This document shows, in pieces, positions 30,062 to 39,895 of a DNA stretch of 64,000 nucleotides. The notes beneath the pieces were generated by a model. That model was not told where the DNA came from. It worked only from the letters and a program-made list of their open reading frames with translations, and did no database searches. This stretch comes from Variovorax paradoxus B4 (lineage in GTDB: Bacteria; Pseudomonadota; Gammaproteobacteria; Burkholderiales; Burkholderiaceae_C): the NCBI RefSeq assembly GCF_000463015.1, contig NC_022247.1, forward strand, positions 5,517,501-5,581,500. The letters are read 5' to 3'. Each line of letters starts with the position of its first letter. The stretch's first letter is position 1. The translations under genes and the position numbers were made by a program.

Positions 30062-31645
30062 TTGAAAAAGCCGCAACGACAACTCTCCACTCCGCTGCAC
30101 AAGATTGCGGCACTCGGCGGCGTCACGCTGCTGCTGGCGGCCTGCGGCGGTGGAGGGGGGGGCGGCGGCATCGGCATCGGCTTTCCACCGCCGGCCGGCG
30201 ACACTGGCCGCGGCTCGGTCGTCACGGACCCGCCCGAGCAGACCGCGAAGCTGTCGGCCGACCAGTTCAGGACCACCCTTCAGGCAACCGACCAGGGCAA
30301 GGCCTTGCTGCAGGTGGCCGGCTCGCCCAAGTGCGGGGTCGAAGTGCGCTATCTCGAGTACCGCACCATCGGCGGCAAGAACGAAGCCACCAACGCGACC
30401 GCCGCGGTCATGCTGCCCTCCGGCGCCGACGTGGCCTGCAACGGGCCGCGGCCGGTGGTGCTGTATGCGCACGGCACCAACGTCGCGCGCAACTACAACC
30501 TTGCCAGATGGACCGACTCCACGCAGCCGGCCGCCGGCGAAGGCCTCACGATCGCCGCCATGTTCGCGGCGCAGGGCTACATCGTGGTGGCGCCCAACTA
30601 CGCGGGCTACGACAAGTCGACGCTGGCCTACCACCCGTACCTCAACGGCGACCAGCAGGGCAAGGACATGGTCGACGCGCTCACCGCGGCGCGCAAGACC
30701 TTCGCGGGCATCAACGCCTCGGACGCGGGCTCGCTGCTGATCACCGGCTATTCGCAGGGCGGCTACGTGGCGATGGCGGCGCACCGCGAGATGCAGGCCA
30801 CGGGCAGGGCGGTGACGGCGTCGGCGCCGCTCTCGGCGCCTTCGGCCATCGGCCTGCTGGCGGACTACACCTTCATGGGCTGGCCGGCGCTCGGCAGCAC
30901 GCTCTTCGTGCCGCTGCTCTCGGCCAGCTGGCAGCAGCAGTTCGGCGATGTCTACGGCAGCACCAGCGACATCTACGAATCGCAGTACGCCACCGGCATC
31001 GACACCCTGCTGCCCAGCCTGACGCCCATCGCCACGCTGTATGCCAACGGCAAGCTGCCGCAGCTCGCGCTGTTTCCCGCCGGTGCAACGCCGGGCCCGG
31101 TGAGCCCGGAGCTGTCGATCTTCTACGGCGCGAACAACCTCGTCCGCCAGAGCTACCTGACGCAGGCGGCCGGCGACATCCAGGCGAATCCCTGCCCGGG
31201 CAATGCGCTGCCCGCCACGGCCGCCTCGCTGAGCACAACCTCGCCGCTGGACTGCAGGCCGGCCGTGGGCTTTCGCAAGGCGGCGCGCGCCAACGATCTG
31301 CGCAACTGGCTGCCGACCCGGCCGGTGCTCATGTGCGGCGGCGCCAACGATCCGACCGTGAATTTCCTGAGCACCCGCGCCACCGCCGGCTACTTCCGCG
31401 CCCGGGGCATGCCCGCTGCGGCGCTGACGGTGGTCGACCTCGAGGACTCGGGCACCACCGACGCGTACTCCGCCGCGCGCGCCGGCTTCGCGCAGGCCAA
31501 GAGCACCCTCGCGCAGAACACCCCCGGCAGCGACGCCGACAAGGCGCAGGCCGTCACCCTGGCCTACCACGGCACCCTGGCGCCCCCGTTCTGCCTGGCC
31601 TCCGCCCGAGGATTCTTCCAGGGCGTGCTGGCCGCCGGCGGCTAG
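30062..31645 (+). CDS. Secreted alpha/beta-hydrolase (lipase-like) lipoprotein
   Basis: A 527-residue lipoprotein with a lipobox LLLAAC (Cys28) followed by eight glycines. The catalytic core has GYSQGG (Ser231), the oxyanion region YAHGTN, a likely Asp in GGANDPTVNF and a C-terminal His in AYHGTLAPP. It resembles secretory lipases/prolyl-oligopeptidase-like hydrolases and the substrate is unknown. Start is TTG at 30062 with AGGAG nine bases before it. The nearby ATG at 30057 gives only two codons before a stop. The 3' end runs into repeat copy C. Confidence 0.8.
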   Translation: MKKPQRQLSTPLHKIAALGGVTLLLAACGGGGGGGGIGIGFPPPAGDTGRGSVVTDPPEQTAKLSADQFRTTLQATDQGKALLQVAGSPKCGVEVRYLEYRTIGGKNEATNATAAVMLPSGADVACNGPRPVVLYAHGTNVARNYNLARWTDSTQPAAGEGLTIAAMFAAQGYIVVAPNYAGYDKSTLAYHPYLNGDQQGKDMVDALTAARKTFAGINASDAGSLLITGYSQGGYVAMAAHREMQATGRAVTASAPLSAPSAIGLLADYTFMGWPALGSTLFVPLLSASWQQQFGDVYGSTSDIYESQYATGIDTLLPSLTPIATLYANGKLPQLALFPAGATPGPVSPELSIFYGANNLVRQSYLTQAAGDIQANPCPGNALPATAASLSTTSPLDCRPAVGFRKAARANDLRNWLPTRPVLMCGGANDPTVNFLSTRATAGYFRARGMPAAALTVVDLEDSGTTDAYSAARAGFAQAKSTLAQNTPGSDADKAQAVTLAYHGTLAPPFCLASARGFFQGVLAAGG

Positions 31646-31670
31646 CAGCCAGCGAGGGCCTCGAAGGACC

Positions 31671-31774
31671 TATTCCAGGAATGCCGTGGAACCGGCTACG
31701 CCGGGCCACTGGCACTGTCCCCTGCAAGGGGGTGGGCGAAGCGACACGAAGTGGGCGAAGCCTGGGGGTTAGCC
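31671..31774. repeat. Dispersed structured intergenic repeat, copy C
   Basis: Third copy, plus orientation, and the most diverged. Outer arms are TGCC/GGCA instead of AACACC/GGTGTT, middle TGG/CCA instead of CGG/CCG, the inner stem CCGGC-TAC-GCCGG is kept, and the second hairpin is CCCCT-GCA-AGGGG. These are pairwise compensatory changes relative to the other copies. Its right end supplies the TAA stop of sua5 (31769-31771). It lies between convergent genes. Confidence 0.8.
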
Positions 31775-32770
31775 CATTGAAGCGCGATGAAGGCGGTCGC
31801 GCACGCCTTCCCATTCGGGCGTGTCGGGCGGCGTCTCGACCCAGATCAGCTTGACGCCCTGCGCATCGAACTCGCGCAGCACCGCGAACAGCTGGTGCGC
31901 GCTCGCCACCGCGTCGTCCGGCATGCGCCGCTGCAGCACGCGCTGGGAATGGCTGCGCACCTCGGCGCGCGTCCACACCGCAATGTGGGCCGCACCCGGG
32001 CCGAGCACGTCGAGGCCGGCCTGGATGGCCTTGGCATCCATCAGCCGCAGCTTGGCGTTCGGCGCGTAGTGCGCTTCCAGCGTGCCGGAGGCGCGCGGAT
32101 CGGGCGTTTCGAGCACCTCGCGGTCGCTCAGGCGCTCGCCCGCGGCGGCCTCGATCTGCGCGCGCGTGATCAGGCCCGGACGCAGCAGCACGGGCGCGCC
32201 GCGGCTGCAGTCGACGATGGTCGACTCGATGCCCACCTCGCAGGCGCCGCCGTCGATCACCGGCAGCGCATCGCCGAACTCGTCGTGCACGTGCTGCGCG
32301 GTGGTGGGACTGACGCGGCCGAAACGGTTGGCGCTCGGGCCCGCGAGCCCCGGCACGCCCTGCTCGGCGCAGGCCTCGAGCAGGGCCTGCGCGACCGGAT
32401 GCGAGGGGCAGCGCAGACCGATGGTGTCCTGCCCGCCGGCGGCCGCGGCCGCCACGCCGGGCTGGCGCGTGACGATCAGCGTCAGCGGACCGGGCCAGAA
32501 GGCCTGCACCAGCTTCTGCGCAAAGGGCGGCAACGGCTGCGCGAAGCGCGACAGCGCCTCGGTGCCCTTGATGCCGGCCGCGACGTGGACGATCAGCGGA
32601 TGGTCGGCCGGCCGGCCCTTGGCCTTGAAGATGCCGCCTACCGCCATGTCGCTGGTGGCATCGGCGCCCAGTCCATAGACGGTCTCGGTCGGGAACGCGA
32701 CCAGCCCGCCCGCGCGCAGCACGCGCACGGCCTCGGCAATGGCTTCGGGGGATTGGCCGTCGAGGATCAT
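31769..32770 (-). CDS. tsaC: L-threonylcarbamoyladenylate synthase (Sua5/TsaC)
   Basis: Makes threonylcarbamoyl-AMP from threonine, bicarbonate and ATP, the first step to t6A in tRNA. The 333-residue protein has the YrdC core (VAFPTETVYGLGADA near residues 25-39, GPSANRFGRVSPTTA, IESTIVDCSRG) plus a C-terminal Sua5 domain, so it is the long Sua5 type rather than the short TsaC. The ATG overlaps the purK stop (ATGA). The final codons and stop lie within repeat copy C. Confidence 0.94.
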   Translation of the reverse strand: MILDGQSPEAIAEAVRVLRAGGLVAFPTETVYGLGADATSDMAVGGIFKAKGRPADHPLIVHVAAGIKGTEALSRFAQPLPPFAQKLVQAFWPGPLTLIVTRQPGVAAAAAGGQDTIGLRCPSHPVAQALLEACAEQGVPGLAGPSANRFGRVSPTTAQHVHDEFGDALPVIDGGACEVGIESTIVDCSRGAPVLLRPGLITRAQIEAAAGERLSDREVLETPDPRASGTLEAHYAPNAKLRLMDAKAIQAGLDVLGPGAAHIAVWTRAEVRSHSQRVLQRRMPDDAVASAHQLFAVLREFDAQGVKLIWVETPPDTPEWEGVRDRLHRASMG

Positions 32771-33960
32771 GCGAGATCGGCCGCCGACAGCGCCGGCAGG
32801 CCGAGCACAGTTGCGGCCTGGGAGGCCGTGGTGCGCACGCTTTCCAGCGTGGCGCCGGTGAGGGTCAGGTGGCCCATCTTGCGGCCGCGGCGCGGTTCGA
32901 TCTTGCCGTAGAGGTGCAGATGCACGCCGGGCAGCGCGAGCACTTCGCTCCAGCGCGGCGCCACCGGCTTGTCGCCGCCCGCGGTGAACCACAGGTCGCC
33001 CAGCAGATTCAGCATGATCGCCGGGCTGTGCTGGCGCGGCGCGGCCAGCGGCAGGCCCGCGAGGGTGCGCACCTGCAGCTCGAACTGCGACACGTCGCAG
33101 GCTTCCATGGTGTAGTGGCCGCTGTTGTGCGGCCGGGGCGCCATCTCGTTCACCACCAGCGAGCCGTCGGCCAGCGCGAAGAACTCCACGCACAGCACGC
33201 CCACGTAGTCCAGCCCGGTGGCGATGCTCTTGGCCGAGTTGATGGCCGCCTGCGCCACGGTCTTGGGCATGTTCTGCGGATGCACCTCGGTCACGGCCAG
33301 GATGCCGTCCCGGTGCAGGTTGCGCTGGGGCGGAAAGTGCACCAGCTGCCCGTCGCGGCCGCGCGCGACGATCACCGAGCATTCGAATTCGAGCGGCAGC
33401 AGCTTTTCGAGCACGCAAGGCACGCAGCCCGCGGCCTGCCACGCGTCGACCAGTTCGGCGCGCGTGGACACGCGCTGCTGGCCCTTGCCGTCGTAGCCGA
33501 GGCGCGCGGTCTTGAGGATCCCGGGCAGCAGCACGTCGGGGGCGGCGGCCAGCTGCGCCGCGGTCTCGATGACCGCGTACGGCGCGCAGGCCACGCCGCA
33601 GCGCGTGAAATGGGCCTTTTCGGCGATGCGGTCCTGCGCGATGGCGATGGCGCCCGCATCGGGGGCCACGGGCCGGGCCACCGACAGATTCTCCAGCGAG
33701 GGCGCCGGCACGTTCTCGAACTCGGTCGTGACCGCATCGGCCAGGCCCGCAAGCCGCGCCAGGCCGTCGACGTCGGCGTAGTCGGTGTGGATGTGGTGGT
33801 GGCTCACGCGGCCGGCCGGGCTGTCGGCGTCGGGGTCGAGCACGGCCGTGAAATAGCCCATGCGCTGGGCGGCGTGGACGAACATGCGGCCCAGCTGGCC
33901 GCCGCCGAGCACGCCGAGCGTGGCGCCGGGAAGAATGGGAAGGCCGTTGTTGCCGTTCAC
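32767..33960 (-). CDS. purK: 5-(carboxyamino)imidazole ribonucleotide synthase
   Basis: PurK uses ATP and bicarbonate to convert AIR to N5-CAIR in purine synthesis. The 397-residue ATP-grasp protein has the N-terminal [17 protein letters not shown] motif, the GYDGKGQ ATP-binding loop and the [18 protein letters not shown] signature. Start is GTG at 33960, which overlaps the purE stop. purE-purK-sua5 form a tightly overlapping minus-strand operon. Confidence 0.96.
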   Translation of the reverse strand: MNGNNGLPILPGATLGVLGGGQLGRMFVHAAQRMGYFTAVLDPDADSPAGRVSHHHIHTDYADVDGLARLAGLADAVTTEFENVPAPSLENLSVARPVAPDAGAIAIAQDRIAEKAHFTRCGVACAPYAVIETAAQLAAAPDVLLPGILKTARLGYDGKGQQRVSTRAELVDAWQAAGCVPCVLEKLLPLEFECSVIVARGRDGQLVHFPPQRNLHRDGILAVTEVHPQNMPKTVAQAAINSAKSIATGLDYVGVLCVEFFALADGSLVVNEMAPRPHNSGHYTMEACDVSQFELQVRTLAGLPLAAPRQHSPAIMLNLLGDLWFTAGGDKPVAPRWSEVLALPGVHLHLYGKIEPRRGRKMGHLTLTGATLESVRTTASQAATVLGLPALSAADLA

Positions 33961-34505
33961 AGCGCCCCCCCGCCCTGCGGCGAAAAGGGCGACACGGAGC
34001 CGGCATCCGCCACCGGCGGCGGCAGCGTCATGGCCTCGGCCGCGGCGGTTTGCGCGGCACGGAAGGCATCGAGCCGGGTGCGCAGCGCCGGGTCGTTCAC
34101 CGCCAGCATGGCCACCGCGAACAGCGCCGCATTGGCCGCCCCCGCGTTGCCGATGGCAAAGGTGGCCACCGGCACGCCCTTGGGCATCTGCACGATGCTG
34201 TAGAGCGAATCGACACCCTGCAGGTGGCGGCTGGCCACCGGCACGCCGAGCACCGGCACCGTGGTCTTGGCGGCCAGCATGCCCGGCAGATGGGCCGCGC
34301 CCCCCGCCCCCGCGATGATCGCGGCGAGCCCGCGCCCGGCGGCGCTTTCGGCATACGCGAAGAGCGCATCGGGCATCCGGTGGGCCGAGACCACCTTCGC
34401 TTCGTGCTGGATCCCGAATTGCTGGAGAATCTCGACCGCGTTGCGCATCGTCTCCCAATCGGAGTTCGAGCCCATCACTACACCGACCTGAATGGTTTCG
34501 TTCAT
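33957..34505 (-). CDS. purE: N5-carboxyaminoimidazole ribonucleotide mutase
   Basis: PurE class I moves the carboxylate of N5-CAIR to give CAIR. The 182-residue product contains [25 protein letters not shown] and [21 protein letters not shown], all typical of class I PurE. It is slightly longer than usual at the C-terminus. The ATG at 34505 diverges from the thioredoxin gene with 36 bases between starts, so their promoters must overlap. Confidence 0.96.
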   Translation of the reverse strand: MNETIQVGVVMGSNSDWETMRNAVEILQQFGIQHEAKVVSAHRMPDALFAYAESAAGRGLAAIIAGAGGAAHLPGMLAAKTTVPVLGVPVASRHLQGVDSLYSIVQMPKGVPVATFAIGNAGAANAALFAVAMLAVNDPALRTRLDAFRAAQTAAAEAMTLPPPVADAGSVSPFSPQGGGAL

Positions 34506-34541
34506 GGTTCCAATTTTACGTTTCACCCCCAGTTGTTCCCG

Positions 34542-35462
34542 ATGATCGACATCACTCTCGAAAATTTTCAGGCTGAACTGATCGAAGGCTCGGTCGCCAC
34601 GCCGGTGCTGCTCGACATCTGGGCCGAATGGTGCGGGCCGTGCAAGCAGCTCGGCCCGGTGCTCGAAAAGCTCGAAACCGAGTACGCCGGGCGCTTCACG
34701 CTGGCCAAGCTCGACGCCGACAAGGTGCCGCAGATTTCGTCGCAGCTGTCCGAGATGTTCGGCGTGCGCAGCATCCCGTTCTGCGTGATGTTCAAGGACG
34801 GCCAGCCGGTCGACGGCTTCGTCGGCGCCATTCCGGCCGACAAGATCCGCGAATTCCTCGACAAGCACGTGCCCGCCGCCGAGCAGGTCGAAGCCGCCTC
34901 CCAGGAGGCCGCGGCCCAGGAAGCACTGGCCGAAGGCGACACCGAGGGCGCGCTCGAGCGGCTGCAGCATGCGGTGGCCACCGACCCGGCCAACGACGAC
35001 GCGCGCTTCGACTGCGTCAAGCTGCTGCTGCAGATGGGCCGCATCGACGACGCCAAGGTGGCGTTCGCGCCGGTGATCGCCAGGACCACGCTGGTGCGCC
35101 GCTTCGATTCGCTGCAGCGCTGGATGGATGCCATCGATTTTGCGGCGCCGGCCTCGGGCCCCGAGCCCACCCTGGCCGATTTCGACGCCCGCATTGCCGC
35201 CGGCAAGCGCGACTTCGACGCCCGCTTCGGCCGCGCGCAGCTGCTGATGGATGCGCAGCGGTGGACCGATGCCATGGACGAGCTGCTCGAGATCCTGATG
35301 CGCGACAAGAGCTGGAACGAAGAACTCGCGCGCAAGACCTACATCGCGGTCCTCGACCTGATCGAGCCGCCCAAGGTGAAGGTGGCGGACGGGCAGATTC
35401 CGCCGGACGATCCGGTGGTGGCCACCTATCGCCGCCGCCTCAGCAGCGTGGTGCTGAGCTGA
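34542..35462 (+). CDS. Thioredoxin-TPR chaperone (CnoX/YbbN-like)
   Basis: A 306-residue protein with an N-terminal thioredoxin fold holding the active-site CGPC (Cys31, Cys34, in WAEWCGPCK) and C-terminal TPR-like helices (about residues 120-280). CnoX proteins are redox holdases for hypochlorous acid stress. An intact CGPC favours a redox-active chaperone, whereas E. coli YbbN has SQHC. It lies between purE and purC on the opposite strand. Confidence 0.85.
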   Translation: MIDITLENFQAELIEGSVATPVLLDIWAEWCGPCKQLGPVLEKLETEYAGRFTLAKLDADKVPQISSQLSEMFGVRSIPFCVMFKDGQPVDGFVGAIPADKIREFLDKHVPAAEQVEAASQEAAAQEALAEGDTEGALERLQHAVATDPANDDARFDCVKLLLQMGRIDDAKVAFAPVIARTTLVRRFDSLQRWMDAIDFAAPASGPEPTLADFDARIAAGKRDFDARFGRAQLLMDAQRWTDAMDELLEILMRDKSWNEELARKTYIAVLDLIEPPKVKVADGQIPPDDPVVATYRRRLSSVVLS

Positions 35463-35574
35463 ACTGAGCCTGGCGGCAAATTGCGGGGGAGCGGACACCT
35501 CTTGGCGGGCCGGGGCGGCGTCGCATACGATGGCAACGATTCAACTTGTTGCAATTGAGAAGGACAAACCGGCC

Positions 35575-36027
35575 ATGCGTCTCCCCGCCCGCCACCGCGC
35601 CCGCATCGCGCTCCCCGTTTTCGCGACCGCACTGCTGGCGGCCGCCCTGGCCGGCTGCGGCAGCGGCATCAGCCTCGACGAGCCGATCGAAGGGCCGGTC
35701 TGGCGCCTGGTGCAGTTGGGCGACGAGCCCGTGCCGCCCGGCGGCGAAGCGCAGATCCAGTTCGACCGCAACAGCGGGCGCGTCAGCGGAACGGGCGGCT
35801 GCAACCGCGTGTCGGGGTCGTTCACGCGCAGCGGCATCACGCTGCGCATCGGCCAGCTGGCCTCGACCCGCATGGCCTGTGCGGACCCGGTGCGCGGTGC
35901 CAACGAAGCGCAATTCATCTCGGCGCTGCAGACCACCGCGACCTATCGCCTGGCCGGGCCGGGACGGCTCGCGCTGCTCGATGCAGGCGGACGCACCGTG
36001 GCAACGCTGAACTCGGCGAGCCGCTGA
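35575..36027 (+). CDS. META-domain (HslJ-like) lipoprotein
   Basis: A 150-residue outer-membrane or periplasmic lipoprotein with lipobox LAAALAGC (Cys28). The META-domain core is WRLVQLGDEPV, SGTGGCNRVSGSF and STRMAC, with the conserved GCN. HslJ and other META proteins are linked to heat-shock and novobiocin response in E. coli. Role here is unknown. The ATG at 35575 gives the lipoprotein signal at the terminus. An upstream ATG at 35530 adds a non-signal segment and is disfavoured. AAGGA lies 11 bases before the chosen start. Confidence 0.82.
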   Translation: MRLPARHRARIALPVFATALLAAALAGCGSGISLDEPIEGPVWRLVQLGDEPVPPGGEAQIQFDRNSGRVSGTGGCNRVSGSFTRSGITLRIGQLASTRMACADPVRGANEAQFISALQTTATYRLAGPGRLALLDAGGRTVATLNSASR

Positions 36028-36045
36028 GGCGGCGCGCCCTTTTCC

Positions 36046-36951
36046 TCAGCCGGTGAGCCGCTCCAGCGCTTCGCGGTACTTGGCCGCGGTCTTCTCGATC
36101 ACCTCGGCCGGCAGGCGCGGCGCCGGCGGGGTCTTGTCCCAGGGCTTGCCGTTGATCCTGGTGGCTTCGAGCCAGTCGCGCACGAACTGCTTGTCGTAGC
36201 TCGGCGGATTGGTGCCGGCGGCCAGCGCGGCCTGGTAGCCCTCGACCGGCCAGTAGCGCGAGCTGTCGGGCGTGAGCACCTCGTCCATCAGCACCAGCGT
36301 GCCGGCCTCGTCCAGGCCGAACTCGAACTTGGTGTCGGCAATGATCATTCCCTTGCCCAGCGCGATCTGCGCGGCGGCTTCGTAGATCTCGAGGCTGGTC
36401 TCGCGGATCTGCTGCGCCAGCTTGGGGCCGACGATTTCGACCACGCGGTCGTAGCTGATGTTCTCGTCGTGCTCGCCGGCCGCGGCCTTGGCGGCGGGCG
36501 TGAAGATCGGGCGCGGCAGCTTGCTGGCGTTGGTGAGCCCCTCGGGCAGCGGCACGCCGCAGACCGAGCGGCTTTCCTGGTATTCCTTCCAGCCGCTGCC
36601 GGCCAGGTAGCCGCGCACCACCGCCTCGACCGGGATCGGCCTCAGGCGCTTGACCAGCATCGAGCGGCCGGTGACCTGCGGCACCTCTTCAGGCGTGACC
36701 ACGCTCTCGGGCGCTTCGCCCGTCAGGTGGTTGGGGCACAGCTGGCCGAGCCGGTCGAACCACCACAGCGCCATTTGCGTGAGGATCTCGCCCTTGCCCG
36801 GAATCGGCTCGCCCATGATCACGTCGAAGGCGCTGAGCCGGTCGCTCGCGACCATCAGGATGCGGTCTTCGCCGACGGCGTAGTTGTCGCGCACCTTGCC
36901 GCGCGCAAGCAGGGGCAGGCTCTGGATGGAGGAGGTGTGGACGGTGGTCAT
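36046..36951 (-). CDS. purC: SAICAR synthase
   Basis: PurC couples CAIR and aspartate with ATP to SAICAR. The 301-residue product is the longer form with [20 protein letters not shown] at the start, SDRLSAFDV and the [17 protein letters not shown] segment. It lies 97 bases downstream of fba, separated by a strong terminator, so it may have its own promoter despite sharing the strand. Confidence 0.95.
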   Translation of the reverse strand: MTTVHTSSIQSLPLLARGKVRDNYAVGEDRILMVASDRLSAFDVIMGEPIPGKGEILTQMALWWFDRLGQLCPNHLTGEAPESVVTPEEVPQVTGRSMLVKRLRPIPVEAVVRGYLAGSGWKEYQESRSVCGVPLPEGLTNASKLPRPIFTPAAKAAAGEHDENISYDRVVEIVGPKLAQQIRETSLEIYEAAAQIALGKGMIIADTKFEFGLDEAGTLVLMDEVLTPDSSRYWPVEGYQAALAAGTNPPSYDKQFVRDWLEATRINGKPWDKTPPAPRLPAEVIEKTAAKYREALERLTG

Positions 36952-37003
36952 GGGGCAGTGCTGTGCGGAAACGGGTGACGGGGAAAACGGATTGTGCGCG
37001 CAG

Positions 37004-37027
37004 AAAAAAGCCACCGCGAACGGTGGC
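37004..37027 (-). terminator. Rho-independent terminator of fba
   Basis: On the minus strand GCCACCG-TTCG-CGGTGGC (37010-37027) is a perfect 7-bp hairpin with a UUCG tetraloop, followed by six T (37004-37009). It sits 21 bases after the fba stop and 52 bases before the purC start. Confidence 0.9.
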
Positions 37028-37048
37028 CTGCGAATCGCGAAAAAAGTT

Positions 37049-38113
37049 TCAGACGACTTCTTGCGCGAGCTCGCCCTTGGCGTACTTGGCGGCGACGACC
37101 TGCAGCGTCTCGCCCTTGACCTTCGGGCCCTGGCCTTCGCAGCCGAACTCGATGTAGCGCTGCTTGCAGATCTGCTTGGCGGCCTCGCGCGCGGGCTTGA
37201 GCCATTCGCGGGCGTCGAACTTCTCGGGGTTCTCGGCCAGGAACTGGCGCACCGCGCCGGTCATGGCCAGGCGGATGTCGGTGTCGATGTTGATCTTGCG
37301 CACGCCGAACTTGATGGCTTCCTGGATTTCCTCGACCGGCACGCCGTAGGTTTCCTTCATGTTGCCGCCGTACTTGCGGATGATCTCGAGCAGATCCTGC
37401 GGCACCGACGACGAGCCGTGCATCACCAGGTGGGTGTTGGGCAGGCGGGCGTGGATTTCCTTCACGCGCGAGATCGACAGGATGTCGCCCGTGGGCTTGC
37501 GGGTGAACTTGTAGGCGCCGTGGCTGGTGCCGATGGCAATGGCCAGCGCGTCGAGCTGCGTGGCCTTGACGAACTGGGCGGCTTCCTCGGGATCGGTCAG
37601 GAGCGCCGAGTGGTCGAGCACGCCTTCGGCGCCGATGCCGTCCTCTTCACCGGCCATGCCGGTTTCGAGCGAACCCAGGCAGCCCAGCTCGCCTTCGACG
37701 GTGACGCCGACCTTGTGCGCCAGCTGGACCACCTTGCGGGTCACGTCGACGTTGTAGTCGAAGGAGGCCGGCGTCTTGCCGTCTTCCTTGAGCGAGCCGT
37801 CCATCATCACGGACGAGAAGCCGAGGTCGATGGCGCCCTGGCAGATGGCCGGGCTCTGGCCGTGGTCCTGGTGCATGACCAGCGGAATGTTCGGGTACTG
37901 CTCGATCGCGGCCTGGATCAGGTGCTTGATGAAGGCTTCACCGGCGTATTTGCGGGCACCGGCGCTGGCTTGCAGGATGACGGGCGCGCCGACTTCCTTG
38001 GCGGCCTCCATCACGGCCTGGACCTGTTCGAGGTTGTTGACGTTGAAGGCCGGAATGCCGTAGCCGTTGGCGGCTGCGTGGTCCAGCAGTTCGCGCATCG
38101 AGACGAGTGCCAT
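37049..38113 (-). CDS. fba: Class II fructose-bisphosphate aldolase
   Basis: Class II (metal-dependent) aldolase cleaves fructose-1,6-bisphosphate. The 354-residue product has the zinc-binding VMHQDHG (about residue 80) and [20 protein letters not shown] segments, and GTSHGAYKF near residue 210. It ends at a strong terminator. Together with pyk and pgk on the same strand it belongs to a glycolytic block interrupted by acdR/acdS. Confidence 0.96.
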   Translation of the reverse strand: MALVSMRELLDHAAANGYGIPAFNVNNLEQVQAVMEAAKEVGAPVILQASAGARKYAGEAFIKHLIQAAIEQYPNIPLVMHQDHGQSPAICQGAIDLGFSSVMMDGSLKEDGKTPASFDYNVDVTRKVVQLAHKVGVTVEGELGCLGSLETGMAGEEDGIGAEGVLDHSALLTDPEEAAQFVKATQLDALAIAIGTSHGAYKFTRKPTGDILSISRVKEIHARLPNTHLVMHGSSSVPQDLLEIIRKYGGNMKETYGVPVEEIQEAIKFGVRKINIDTDIRLAMTGAVRQFLAENPEKFDAREWLKPAREAAKQICKQRYIEFGCEGQGPKVKGETLQVVAAKYAKGELAQEVV

Positions 38114-38225
38114 GGGAAATACCTCGCGGAAATAGGGGAAAAAGAAGGCGGAAAGACGAGAGAAAACTGCCGCAATTCTATCGAGCCCCCTTGTGGGACG
38201 GCACTGACACGCGGCGCAGGCGCTC

Positions 38226-38735
38226 CTAGATGGGCAGCTGCGTGGTCGACAGCACCTGCTTGAGCACCACGAAAGTCCGGATCTGCCGCACGCCCGGCAG
38301 ATACAGCAGTTGCTCGGCATGCAGCCGGTTGAAGCTGTCGTTGTCGCGCGTTCGCACGAGCATGAAGTAGTCGAACTCGCCCGTGACCACGTGGCATTCG
38401 AGGCAGCCCGAGACCTTTTGCGCGGCCTTCTCGAAATCGGCGAAGGAGTCGGGCGTCGAGCGGTCGAGCACCACGCCGATCATCACCAGCATGCCGAGCT
38501 CGAGCGCCTGGGCATCGAGCAGCGCCACGATGCCCTTGACGAGGCCCGCGGCCTTGAGCCGCTCCACGCGGCGCAGGCACGCGGGCGCGCTGAGATTGAC
38601 CTTGGCGGCCAGCGCCACGTTCGACACCGAGGCGTCGCGCTGCAGGGCGCGCAGGATGGCGCGATCGGTGCGGTCGAGTTCCGCCGCCGCTTCGGCCGCC
38701 TGTGCCGGCGTGGCACGCAACTTTGTTGTGCTCAT
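38226..38735 (-). CDS. acdR: Lrp/AsnC-family regulator of acdS (AcdR-like)
   Basis: A 169-residue regulator with an N-terminal winged helix ([37 protein letters not shown]) and a C-terminal ligand-binding RAM domain ([16 protein letters not shown]). It is divergent from acdS, the arrangement known for AcdR (AcdS regulator) genes in other proteobacteria, where the regulator activates acdS in response to ACC. Assignment rests on family plus position. The ATG at 38735 is chosen over upstream starts to 38813 that would overlap the putative operators. Confidence 0.85.
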   Translation of the reverse strand: MSTTKLRATPAQAAEAAAELDRTDRAILRALQRDASVSNVALAAKVNLSAPACLRRVERLKAAGLVKGIVALLDAQALELGMLVMIGVVLDRSTPDSFADFEKAAQKVSGCLECHVVTGEFDYFMLVRTRDNDSFNRLHAEQLLYLPGVRQIRTFVVLKQVLSTTQLPI

Positions 38736-38742
38736 TCGTCTC

Positions 38743-38813
38743 TTTGCAAACCAAAAACCTTCGATAGAGCGATCTTGTCTTTTTTTCACTCGCATTTCCA
38801 TCAAAGTTTGCAA
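38743..38813. promoter_or_regulatory. acdR/acdS divergent control region with paired inverted sites
   Basis: TTTGCAAA, itself a perfect palindrome, occurs at 38743-38750. GTTTGCAA occurs at 38806-38813, giving TTGCAAAC and its reverse complement about 55 bases apart. Lrp-type octamers could bind both and bend the DNA. Published Lrp boxes in other acdS promoters support the idea in general, but binding here is inferred. Confidence 0.45.
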
Positions 38814-38872
38814 CCACGTTTCAACGGCTTTTTTCTACGATCGATGGCATCCCCTTCCTGGAGCGCACATCG

Positions 38873-39889
38873 ATGAACCTCAAGAAATTTCCCCGCCACG
38901 CCCTCACCTTCGGCCCCACGCCGATCCATCCGCTCAAGCGCCTGAGTGCGCATCTGGGCGGCGAGGTCCAGCTCTACGCCAAGCGCGAGGACTGCAACAG
39001 CGGCCTGGCCTTCGGCGGCAACAAGACGCGCAAGCTCGAATACCTGATTCCCGAGGCGCTCGAGGGCGGCTACGACACGCTGGTGTCGATCGGCGGCATC
39101 CAGTCGAACCAGACGCGGCAGGTGGCAGCGGTGGCCGCGCACCTGGGCCTGAAGTGCGTGCTGGTGCAGGAGAACTGGGTCAACTATTCCGATGCGGTGT
39201 ACGACCGCGTCGGCAACATCGAGATGTCCCGCATCCTGGGTGCCGACGTGCGGCTCGACAGCGCGGGCTTCGACATCGGCATCCGCAAGAGCTGGGAAGA
39301 GGCCATGGCCGACGTGCGCAAGGCCGGCGGCAAGCCCTTCCCGATTCCGGCCGGCTGCTCGGAGCATCCGCGCGGCGGCCTGGGCTTCGTCGGCTTTGCG
39401 GAAGAAGTGCGGCAGCAGGAGGCCGAGCTGGGCTTCAAGTTCGACTACATCGTGACCTGCTCGGTCACGGGCAGCACGCAGGCCGGCATGGTGGTGGGCT
39501 TCGCGGCTGACGGCCGGGCCGACCGCGTGATCGGCATCGACGCCTCGGCCAAGCCGCAGCAGACCTTCGAGCAGATCGTGCGCATTGCCAAGGGCACGGC
39601 CGAACTGGTCGAGCTGGGCCGCGACATCACCGACAAGGACGTGGTGCTCGACCGCCGCTTCGGCGGCCCCGAATACGGCCTGCCCAACGAAGGCACGCTG
39701 GAAGCGATCCGCCTCTGCGCGCGCCTCGAAGGCATGCTGACCGACCCCGTGTACGAGGGCAAGTCGATGCACGGGATGATCGAGAAGGTGCGCCTGGGCG
39801 AATTCCCGGCCGGCTCGAAGGTGCTCTATGCGCACCTGGGCGGCGTGCCCGCCCTCAACGCCTACAGCTTCCTCTTCCGCAACGGCTGA
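38873..39889 (+). CDS. acdS: 1-aminocyclopropane-1-carboxylate deaminase
   Basis: AcdS opens the cyclopropane ring of ACC, giving 2-oxobutyrate and ammonia, and so lowers plant ethylene. The 338-residue PLP enzyme has the expected Lys51 (NKTRK), Ser78 (GIQSNQ) and Tyr294 (PVYEGKS). The residues that distinguish true ACC deaminase from D-cysteine desulfhydrase, Glu295 and Leu322, are both present at exactly these numbers. It is divergent from the Lrp-type acdR and convergent with pyk (6-base gap). The gene pair is known to move between bacteria. Confidence 0.97.
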   Translation: MNLKKFPRHALTFGPTPIHPLKRLSAHLGGEVQLYAKREDCNSGLAFGGNKTRKLEYLIPEALEGGYDTLVSIGGIQSNQTRQVAAVAAHLGLKCVLVQENWVNYSDAVYDRVGNIEMSRILGADVRLDSAGFDIGIRKSWEEAMADVRKAGGKPFPIPAGCSEHPRGGLGFVGFAEEVRQQEAELGFKFDYIVTCSVTGSTQAGMVVGFAADGRADRVIGIDASAKPQQTFEQIVRIAKGTAELVELGRDITDKDVVLDRRFGGPEYGLPNEGTLEAIRLCARLEGMLTDPVYEGKSMHGMIEKVRLGEFPAGSKVLYAHLGGVPALNAYSFLFRNG

Positions 39890-39895
39890 GCGGGC

